DNA from: Larimichthys crocea
Lineage: Eukaryota; Chordata; Actinopteri; Sciaenidae
DNA: 64,000 nucleotides
Assembly: GCF_000972845.2 (NCBI RefSeq)
Contig: NC_040021.1
Coordinates: 7,359,291-7,423,290, forward strand
Direction of reading: 5' to 3'
Part shown: positions 57,901-64,000 of the stretch, in pieces
Numbering within the stretch: position 1 is the stretch's first letter
Layout of the letters: every line of letters starts with the position of its first letter
Program-made: the position numbers and the translations under genes
The notes under the pieces: generated by a model
Told to the model about the DNA's origin: nothing
Databases searched by the model: none
Seen by the model: the letters and a program-made list of their open reading frames with translations, nothing else

Positions 57901-60041
57901 TGGATTCATATAGTTGTTGTTATTTGTATCTTACAGTATCTACGAAAAATTCACATTATATGCTCCTGTGGTGCCAATTCTGTCTGGATGAAGGTTCATG
58001 TTGTGGTTTTTGGTGGAATTACCTGCGAGGCAAGATAGATGACCCATCCCACTGGGCCTGTCCACACCCTGTCTGAAAATAAATCGCTATCCAGGGTCTG
58101 GAGCTTTGTTTTCTTAAGCAGATTTATATGACCTTTTTTTAACTCTCCCTGCTCAGTACATTATTAATGCAACCCAATGTAATCACAAAAGCAGACGTAA
58201 TAACACCAGCCAATGTCTGCTTTGCATAAAAGGTAGCTTTTCACCTTTCATGCCAAATCTTCTTGCATAAAAAAGGCTTGTAACTCAAAGTTTGGTGTTT
58301 ACATTGGATATTACGGTACACTTTATGACCTTTGGGATTTAAAACACATCTAAAAATCAGGCCAGTGCAAAAAAAAAACAATGAAGTAAATCAGAAAGTC
58401 AGACATCGCTTGTCTCATTTAATCAGAATACTTGATTTACCTGACACCCAGTAGTTCTATGAAATTCCTGATCTTTCCTTACTTACGTGTTTCATTTCAT
58501 TTTGAAGTATTTATGAAGCTTAAGACCATCACCAGCAGAATGATGTATTGACTAATTTAAGACAGCTGAGAGATGATTTGATTAGCACACACAGCTGTTT
58601 CTTTCAAAAAAAATAAAGGAAGATATGGATAACTAAGCAATTCTACCCTCCGTGGCTAAACATAGAAAAATACAGTGCCACCTGTTAGTGATGGAAGATG
58701 TGTGAAAGACTCTGTTGTGCTTCCTTGTAGGGAATTTTTTACTTTGGCAATAAAGTCGACTTCTTCATTGAGCCAAAATTCCTGTTTCCTCTCTTACACT
58801 GATTACAAAGGTTCAAGTAAGAAACTTCCAAAGCTGTAATAGGCTGAGGATTCATTTACTGTGGTTGGCATAGAAATTTAAAACAATGTCAATAAAATTC
58901 GTCCAAAACAGCCCATGTTCAGTCAGTTTATAATTGCATTTCTATGGTTACTTCTGAAAGGAAATAATAGATTAAAAGGTGTTGAGTGCGTTGGGTTCTA
59001 CATATTGTAAATACTGTGCTAGGCCAGAGTTTCTGTTGTTGGTTTCATTTTAAGGCCGCACACTTTGAGACTTGGTGAAATTTGGTAATCTCTTTAGAAG
59101 AGCTTGAGAAGCATTCAAAATGAATTGCACTGAAATTATACTTGATGTGCGTGTCAGCAATTATAATATTAGAAGCAACACATATAATAGTGTTTATCGA
59201 CAGGGTGCCTTTGACCTAAAGGCGTGTTAATGGAACAATTCAACATCTTGGAAACTACGCTTATTCACTTTCTGGCTCAGAATTATACGAAAAGATGGAT
59301 CAATACCCCTCTAATATCTGTCCATCAAATATGTTGCTAAAGCCAGGAGATGGTTTGCTTAACATGGAGACTGGAAAAAAAGGGGAAACAGCTATCCTGG
59401 CTCTGTCCAAAGATAACAGAAAGTCACTAATTAATATGTTCTCATGTTTGTTTAATCTGTACAAAAACAAAGTATAAAACTGACAATTTGCGGTTGAATG
59501 AGAGGTTTTATGTGCCAGAGAACTTCTTGGCCGTTGACCTCCTGGAGTCTTCAAGATAGAGTCAAGCTAGCTGTTTCTTTATGCTAAGTTAAGCTTGCTG
59601 TCTCGTGGCTCTAGTTTATTTAAACATGTGTTTCTTTTTTATATTTTTGATTTTATCCGATAGAGTATAGAGGCAGACAGGAAAGGAAGGGAGAAAAGAA
59701 AGGGGCCCATTACATGCAACAAAGGTCGCCCCTCGAATGAAACCAAAGACACTGATGTTATGTGGCATGCTTCTTAAACATTCAGCCCCCCTCCACCTTC
59801 ATATAGTGGATAAACATCAGCGTGGTACCAATCTTCTCATCTAAAGCATCTAGAAAGAGAGAGAGTATTTCCCGAAATCTCCATTTTGACTATTTTGATT
59901 ATTCTAATGTTTATCTTAAGCATTTGAGTACCCGATGAACAACAGACTGGTTGTACCCACCTCTCAATCCTACCAACCCAGGAATCCCGGCAGCACCCAT
60001 TGGTCCCATATCACCCTTGTCTCCCTTTGGCCCCGGGGGAC
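30799..60041 (-). CDS. scara5: scara5, scavenger receptor class A member 5 (3' half: collagen and SRCR exons)
   Basis: Five exons join with consistent phase: 60041-59961, 54696-54589, 49649-49584 (collagen), 39297-39109 and 30932-30799 (SRCR), ending CAV-stop at 30801-30799. They give 578 nt (about 192 residues). SCARA5 is a type II membrane receptor that binds ferritin (iron uptake) and other polyanionic ligands. Here a collagen-like stalk of about 28 G-X-Y triplets is followed by a group A SRCR domain with all six cysteines (TVCDD, VVCRM, DVACT, HQCKF, TNCGH, GVTC). The exons for the cytoplasmic tail, transmembrane segment and spacer are not seen in 60042-64000 and must lie to the right. 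Introns are 8.2, 10.3, 4.9 and 5.3 kb. The position next to pbk matches the human locus. SCARA5 rather than MARCO or MSR1 is chosen from the close SRCR match and the synteny. Confidence 0.93.
31665..31910 (+). repeat. SINE-like repeat with tRNA-like head
   Basis: GACAGCAGTGGTTAGCACTG, TTGCCTCACAGCAAGAAGG, GGTTTGAAACCC (B-box-like), then GCTTCCTCCCACAGTCCAAA and GCCCACAGTTGTGAATGG. It ends near CCCTGATGAGGATAAGCAG. Same family as 1381-1595 and 38520-38770. Confidence 0.75.
33775..33930 (+). repeat. Common teleost repeat fragment
   Basis: GTACATGTACTCAAGTACAA, TTATACTTCTACTTCACTAC, AGCTTTAGTTACTAGTTACT. A related inverted scrap lies at 41690-41770. 31910-33775 shows no gene or repeat I recognise. 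Confidence 0.6.
34790..34960 (+). repeat. Decayed teleost repeat
   Basis: CAGTTTTATTTACATAGCAC, AAAATCACAAATCAACAATC, and a downstream 'AAAAGGGAGAAACTTCAGAAGG' type tail (34926-34947), a module order common in teleost genomes. Heavily diverged. 34960-36960 has nothing recognised. Confidence 0.45.
36960..37205 (-). repeat. tRNA-derived SINE
   Basis: Read on the minus strand: GGCTGTAGCTCAGGAGGGTC (A-box-like), GGTGGTTCGATCC (B-box), TGCATGCCTTGGTAGCAAG, then ATGAATGTGTGTGAATGAGA-like spacing and AGTGCACTTTGAAAGACTAG. It ends in the ATTTACCATT tail typical of this teleost SINE. Confidence 0.75.
38520..38770 (-). repeat. SINE-like repeat, inverted copy
   Basis: GGCTGGAGCCCGTCCCAGCT, GATGAGGGGTACACCCTAG, GCATGTCTTTGGACTGTGGG, GGTTCGAACTTCTTGCTGTG: the reverse complement of the family at 31665-31910. 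Confidence 0.75.
39109..39297 (-). CDS. scara5: scara5 exon: SRCR N-terminal half
   Basis: Starts [20 protein letters not shown] after acceptor GTTTTAG and ends HKTGRFGQG with donor GTAAGA. It contains WGTVCDD and DVVCRMLGY, the first two SRCR cysteines. 189 nt, phase 1 at both ends. Confidence 0.95.
39799..39821. repeat. (GATA)n microsatellite
   Basis: Five to six AGAT units in the scara5 intron. Confidence 0.9.
40296..40340. repeat. Imperfect (CA)n microsatellite
   Basis: CA run with AAAC, GCAC and TGCAC interruptions. 40340-42890 shows no gene or clear repeat to me. Confidence 0.9.
42890..43540 (-). repeat. Dispersed repeat B, inverted copy
   Basis: GTTTACTTCACTGTCCGTCA, TTTTCTCCATAAAATTTGAT, TGGTCCAAAACGCCTGTGGT and CTAACATTAGCTAACAGC are inverse counterparts of 60240-60790 and 16282-16470. 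43540-44930 has nothing recognised. Confidence 0.75.
45167..45577 (+). mobile_element. Decayed hAT element with transposase C-terminal remnant
   Basis: The left end CGCATATGTTAAACTCA and inverted right end CAGGTGTCAAACTCA are related. The flanks GCATAGAG (45159-45166) and GCATAGGG (45578-45585) look like an 8 bp target duplication with one mismatch. The plus-strand frame near 45260-45310 reads [14 protein letters not shown], the conserved C-terminal dimerisation phrase of hAT transposases. The rest of the gene is gone. Confidence 0.75.
45605..45800 (+). repeat. Dispersed repeat D, copy 1
   Basis: AGATGAAAAGATCGACATCA, CTCTTATATCTGTTTGGTAA and GCTTAGCTTAGCATACAGGC, matching the module order at 59230-59560. 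45800-47860 shows no recognised gene apart from an uncertain plus-strand frame at 46733-47038. Confidence 0.6.
47860..48345 (-). pseudogene. LINE reverse-transcriptase 3' remnant
   Basis: On the minus strand the decayed frame reads [11 protein letters not shown] and then [10 protein letters not shown], a phrase of the C-terminal region of teleost LINE ORF2, interrupted by stops, with a CATCCATCC-type 3' tail at 47868-47880. The plus strand shows GGGGGATCCCGAGGACAG and TCGGTCACTACCCAAAGCTC of the same element. Heavily 5'-truncated and dead. Confidence 0.75.
49261..49425 (+). repeat. Dispersed repeat C, copy 4 (internally deleted)
   Basis: AGCAGCAACCTCTGTGGCTG, AAACTGCAGTTAAGCCCCCA and AAATGTCCAACTTCACAGC. 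The 'CCACTTGAGGCTGGCTACAG' block of the other copies is missing. Confidence 0.8.
49584..49649 (-). CDS. scara5: scara5 collagen exon 3
   Basis: 66 nt encoding [20 protein letters not shown] then KT, with seven Gly-X-Y triplets, between acceptor TCCTCAG and donor GTAAGAGC. Phase 1 at both ends. Confidence 0.92.
49797..50035 (+). repeat. Intronic repeat E, copy 1
   Basis: CAACTTGGATATGATTTTTT, CACCCATGAATAACCTCCAA, GCATTTGTTGCTAATTTTCA, AAAGCTATAAGAGGATCAAG. A copy lies 0.8 kb away at 50620-50815. Confidence 0.75.
50620..50815 (+). repeat. Intronic repeat E, copy 2
   Basis: CAGCTTGGATACGGCTGTTG, GAATAAACTCCAAAGCAGGC, GATTTGTTGCTAATTTTCAG, GAAGCTATAAGAGGATCAAC: same order as copy 1. 50815-54035 shows no gene or clear repeat to me. 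Confidence 0.75.
54035..54300 (+). repeat. Intronic repeat F, copy 1
   Basis: AAGACAGCTGAGAGATGATT, CACACACAGCTGTTTCTTTC, CAGTGCCACCTGTTAGTGAT, GTGCTTCCTTGTAGGGAATT; repeated at 58500-58775 with scattered changes. Confidence 0.9.
54589..54696 (-). CDS. scara5: scara5 collagen exon 2
   Basis: 108 nt encoding [20 protein letters not shown] and on to [10 protein letters not shown], twelve Gly-X-Y triplets, with acceptor TTCTTCAG and donor GTATGT. Phase 1 at both ends. Confidence 0.95.
58500..58775 (+). repeat. Intronic repeat F, copy 2
   Basis: Same modules as 54035-54300 in the same orientation, 4.5 kb apart and in the same intron as scara5 collagen exon 2's upstream side. 54770-58500 otherwise shows nothing I recognise. 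Confidence 0.9.
59230..59560 (+). repeat. Dispersed repeat D, copy 2
   Basis: CATCTTGGAAACTACGCTTA, CCCTCTAATATCTGTCCATC, GGGGAAACAGCTATCCTGGC, GTTTGTTTAATCTGTACAAA, TTTTATGTGCCAGAGAACTT: a familiar teleost SINE/MITE-like module order. Partial relatives at 45605-45800 and 14171. Confidence 0.7.
59961..60041 (-). CDS. scara5: scara5 collagen exon 1 (most 5' exon in window)
   Basis: 81 nt encoding [20 protein letters not shown] and on to PGLVGLRG, nine Gly-X-Y triplets, with acceptor TTCTTCAG and donor GTGGGT. Phase 1 entry means at least one more coding exon lies upstream, beyond the window. Confidence 0.95.
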
Positions 60042-60239
60042 CTGAAGAAAGAAACACAAATATGGTCACAATTGATGACATAATGCAAAGGGATGAAGTG
60101 CTTATGTAAAATTAAAAGTTCTTTCCTAACTACATGATTGTGTATTCATATAAAACGATCAAAAGTACTGAAGATGATGGAAATATATTGTGAAAAACAA
60201 CATCAGGTGACTTAAAGTCATTCGTACACCAGTTTCTGC

Positions 60240-60790
60240 ATTATGTAACTTTGTGCTCTGGGGACATAACGCTTTAGGCACTAAGTCACACATCACCACC
60301 AACTATTTCACTGATTTTGGTGAAACTGGATCATATTTTATGGAGAAAATGTTTTTTCTCTGATGTCCTCCAGCTGCTCCGCCTCAACTCTCTGTGATTT
60401 ACAGAGTTTCCTGATGGACAGTGAAGTAAACTGCTGCCAACTGTAGCTGCTGTCAGCTAATGTTAGCTCAGTTTGTTAGCTGGGCTGAGAGCTCAGAGCA
60501 CTGGGGGAGTGCAAGTGTTTGGACCACAGGTGTTTTGGACCATCAAGGAAGAGGAGGTTTTCAGTTCCAGGGCGTGCGTGAATGCTGACAGGTAGTGGAG
60601 CTGGTGTTGTGCCAGAACCGGAGCTTCTGTTGGCGAGAGCTTGGTGAAATAAAAGGCTGAGCTGAGCTTCTTGCTGTTGGACTAGTAAGTAGTAATATTA
60701 GCTGGCTGCTATGTTGTTGCACTTTACAGATGTTTGACTATTAGCAATGTTGTTCGCTATCATAACATACAATCATAACATGTCAACGAA
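60240..60790 (+). repeat. Dispersed repeat B, longest copy
   Basis: TTTGGTGAAACTGGATCATA, TTTATGGAGAAAATGTTTTT, CCAGCTGCTCCGCCTCAACT, TGGACAGTGAAGTAAACTGC, GTTAGCTCAGTTTGTTAGCT, GGACCACAGGTGTTTTGGAC, GTGCCAGAACCGGAGCTTC. No coding capacity seen. Confidence 0.75.
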
Positions 60791-61136
60791 AATGACTCTT
60801 TTCTAATTTTACGTTTGCAGTTTACAGTCTTCTTCTACAATACAAGTTTATTTGGAATATAAAAAAAAGGTAGACATATTAGAGGCACTCAGTCCACACT
60901 GTCTTTATTATTACAGCATGCTGGATCATTTATTTTAAAAGTGTTGCCAAAATCAAGGCAGGCAAGAATCATGTAGATTATCACTTGAAAAGAGAACTCA
61001 TGGGACCAACACATGAACCTTTAATTCCTGCAGAAAATGTGCATTTATTAGGCACGGTGACATAGCGGCTAAAATGTAGGCCAAACTGGATCTTACAACA
61101 GGTCTAAGGAGTCAGTCCAAAAGTTTGTTGTGCTTG

Positions 61137-61170
61137 GAGAGAGAGAGTAAAAGAGAGAGAGAGAGAGAGG
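61137..61170. repeat. (GA)n microsatellite
   Basis: GA run with an AAA interruption. 61170-62140 shows no gene or clear repeat to me. Confidence 0.9.
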
Positions 61171-62139
61171 TCTGGCCACAATGGGAACCATATGTTTAAC
61201 AAGGTGGACCACAACACAGCTTGTGGGAATGCTGAGAAATCTGAGGTTTGTTATTGTCCAGCACATGTCCACAGCTCTAATGTTCTTCATTTGCAAGTTT
61301 CTGAAGCTGTTGATCGGTTTTGAGATATAGATCTGCGTGCTGCTGCTTCGAGCCACTGCACAACTGCACACACTTAACTGGTGGTTGCAGGTCACAAGAC
61401 TGTGAAAAGGTTACATTTAGAAGGCTGGCAAAGAGTCTGAGACCCCATCTATGTCTATGTGTGTGTTCTCATGAGAAAACTTACTCAATCAATAGAAAAA
61501 CAACAATTTGAACTAATTTATTGTTTATTGATTTTTTAAAAAGAAAAAATGCCAAACAGTTTCAGCTTCTCAACTGTGAGGAGTTTCTGCTTTTGTATAG
61601 TTTTTCGGTATTGGTTAGATGTAATCACCTTGGGCTTTTCTGACCTTTTATAGGGAAGTTGATTGAAGGGAATGAATAATCACTATAATATTCTGCAGAT
61701 TTTATGAGGCGTGGCTCCCCTTTGAAGGCCTTTGTGCAGAGCTGAATCCACTAACAACACCTGATATGACGTGTGTTAACCTTTGGTTCACAGTTTCTTG
61801 TTGGGTTCAGATTTCGGGTTTCTGCACAGTTTTGACTGGACCACATTGACCCATGAAAGGTCAGCAGGTGGTTACAGTTTTAATCGGTTAACTTCAGTCA
61901 AAACACAACAAATAAGTTCATCGTGTGCTTTTTGGACAGGGGACAGTTTTTTTTCTGGCTTTTCGTTTTTTATTTTCATTGGTTTATTCAAACCTTGTAA
62001 ATTTGACTATACGCTGTTTTATACAGACAACATTTATGTGTTTTGTTGGGTGTGGGCAGTAACAGAAAAAATACAGCCGTTTCTAAAGAAACAAAACAAA
62101 AAACAAGTCTGCAGCCAGACTGGCAGCTCTGCAGGATTA

Positions 62140-62560
62140 TACTCACTGTAGGCACAGTAACATTTGGAGCTAACATGCTCACATTGACAATGCTTGCATG
62201 CTCATGTTCAAGCAGGTATAATGTTAATCATGTTCACCATCTTAGTGTAGCATGTTAGCTACACAAATCTGTAAAAATAGATAAAAATAGATTGAAAGCA
62301 TTGCCCTGATGATGGCACTAGATAAAATAGTAAATGATTAAGTTAATCCTGTGGAAATGTGAAAATTTGTTCCAACTTTTGTCCATTTAACAGATAATTA
62401 TGTCCTGTGTCCTGATGTGGGAGCCAGATGAAGAGCTCAGTTGACAGAAAGAAGTCAGTGAGATTTGTCTTGACCGTGATCTTTCGTAAAAAAATGAAAA
62501 AGTTCATAGCAATCCATCTAATAGTTTTTTGAGAGTTCCAGTAGGATCTAGTCAGGTCTT
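62140..62560 (+). repeat. Teleost repeat with 'gctaacatgctcac' core
   Basis: GGAGCTAACATGCTCACATT, TAGTGTAGCATGTTAGCTAC, GAAAATTTGTTCCAACTTTT, GAAAAAGTTCATAGCAATCC: modules of a common teleost non-coding repeat. Class not determined. Confidence 0.55.
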
Positions 62561-62619
62561 AGGTCAGATGTCGGGAACACATTTTGAGGCCAATAAAGAC
62601 GTTGCAATAGTTTTCTCTT

Positions 62620-62820
62620 TGTCCACACTGTCCGTCCATCCATCCATCAGCCAAGTCTACACTGAGCTCCTCATCCTACCTCCAAGGCTGAACCCAACCA
62701 CCCTACAGAGGAAGATATCTGATTCTTTTGGTCTACCCAAAGCTCATGATCATAGGTGAGGGCTGGAACATAGATAGACGTAAAAATTTTGTCCTGCAGC
62801 TTAGCTCCCTCTGTGTTTTA
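62620..62820 (-). pseudogene. LINE 3' fragment, second copy
   Basis: The CATCCATCCATCC tail is followed by GAGCTCCTCATCCTACCTCC, AAGGCTGAACCCAACCACCC and TACCCAAAGCTCATGATCAT, matching parts of 47860-48345 with an internal deletion. 62820-64000 has no feature I can support. Confidence 0.7.
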
Positions 62821-64000
62821 TAGACACATGTGCCAAATCATTTGTGGTCACAGGTATCAATACATTTTTTAATTAACCCCCAAGTTTCTCTTCAACAGAT
62901 ATAAATGAGCCATTTGCCCTCTTCATCTTTGAACCTAATTTAGCAGATTCACTCAACCCTGTGGTGGCGTCACTTTACATTATGTCTGGACAAGTTCATA
63001 AATCTGCAAGGTTCTCACAAGTACTGTAATTCAAACATGTGTGTCTGCATGCCTCAGTTTTTGAGAGGACAGTTCGCCCTGGTGGTCCTGTAGTAATTGC
63101 ATTCTCATTAATAGTTTGTTTTAGCAAAGCTTCACATTATTAATCCCCTGTCTTATAGAGTCCCATTTGTTCATTCAGCTGACAGTGTTTCAACAAAAAC
63201 AGGCTGTGCGGCCCCTCCAGGATCAGTCTGAGAACATCTGACAGCACTGACTCCAAGAACACAACGCGAATGTAGAGTTTAGGTGCCTCCATCCGACATC
63301 CAGTATGTGGGTTGTCTTTTTAAGAGACAGTCTCAGCAGAGATCACAACACTGTGGTGTGACAACATGTATGTTAAATGTACTATGATGAATGACATAAG
63401 GTATTATCAGGTTTTATGTTACTTGGGGTTATAGTCATTATAACAAGGAACAGATGGACAAAACTGCTGTCGGAAGGAGGCAAAAATGTTCAATTTATGT
63501 CCCTGATGTAAGAGGGCAGGGTTATGTTTAAAAGTGATTTGTTCTGATGGAAGATTTAGAGCAAAAGTTTTCTACAAAGTGTCTTGTTTTAACAGTAGTA
63601 ATACTGTTACACAGAGATATTTATTGTATCAGTCCAGATATGAGACAATATTTGTTCTGGAAATTATGTTTGAAAAGATGGGCGTCATCTTACATTTGTT
63701 CACAAGATCAGACATTGTTTTTGAATGGATAGTCTCGCACAGAGAGTGTTGCAATATGGGTTGTTTGGAGCTTTAATGTTGCTAGACTCCCAGTCTGTTT
63801 ATCGTGAGTTAGATAGCACTGAAACTTTTAGCCCAGTAAAATATACAGGCGATCCTGAAGGCTCTTGTAACAAGTTTTGTTGTGCTGCATGTTATGTGAG
63901 ACAGTTAAAAACATCACTTATCATCTGTATTGCAGCAATATCTGGATCTGAATAAATCCAATGGCAATGCATACACAAAGTCATCAGACCAAGAAAAGTG

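Noticed and set aside
60100..64000. Search for further upstream scara5 exons (spacer, transmembrane, cytoplasmic)
   Set aside because: No minus-strand frame with suitable splice sites, a hydrophobic segment or coiled coil was seen; these exons are presumed to lie outside the window.

Overview
The window is vertebrate nuclear DNA, almost certainly from a ray-finned (teleost) fish. Genes are split into short exons with GT-AG introns, the surrounding DNA is AT-rich, CA/GT microsatellites are frequent, and many dispersed repeats look like common teleost SINE, LINE, hAT and Tc1 debris. Four protein genes were rebuilt exon by exon with consistent splice phases: ccdc25 (minus, cut by the left edge, start codon at 2115), esco2 (plus, CDS 7914-13494, 665 aa), pbk (minus, CDS 14800-19008, 334 aa) and the 3' half of scara5 (minus, five exons from 60041 to 30799). 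CCDC25-ESCO2-PBK-SCARA5 is, from general knowledge, the gene order of human 8p21, which supports orthology.

Layout. 1-2115: ccdc25. 2116-6300: intergenic, with a local duplication, then a tandem array of about 0.9 kb units. Each unit has an intact tRNA-Ala(AGC); the first two also carry an antisense Tc1-like transposase scrap and a 3' tRNA half. 6300-14011: esco2, with an E2F/CHR/ETS-type promoter, a non-coding first exon, a short spliced upstream ORF and two poly(A) signals. 14800-19850: pbk, convergent with esco2, with its own E2F/CHR promoter. 19850-30600: intergenic, repeats only. 30799-64000: the distal exons of scara5 (three collagen exons, two SRCR exons) separated by 5-10 kb introns full of repeats. 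The exons for the scara5 cytoplasmic tail, membrane segment and spacer are not seen and should lie beyond 64000.

How the genes relate. ESCO2 acetylates cohesin in S phase and PBK is a mitotic kinase; both are proliferation genes, and both promoters carry a CHR-like hexamer next to a GC-rich E2F-like site. CCDC25 and SCARA5 are functionally separate neighbours (a coiled-coil NFACT-R protein and a class A scavenger receptor).

I found no evidence of an undescribed multi-gene system. The most interesting items are the tRNA-Ala array with a fixed upstream TGACGTCA, the esco2 upstream ORF ending three bases before the main start, a hAT-type MITE 25 bp from an esco2 splice donor, and the altered PBK C-terminus.
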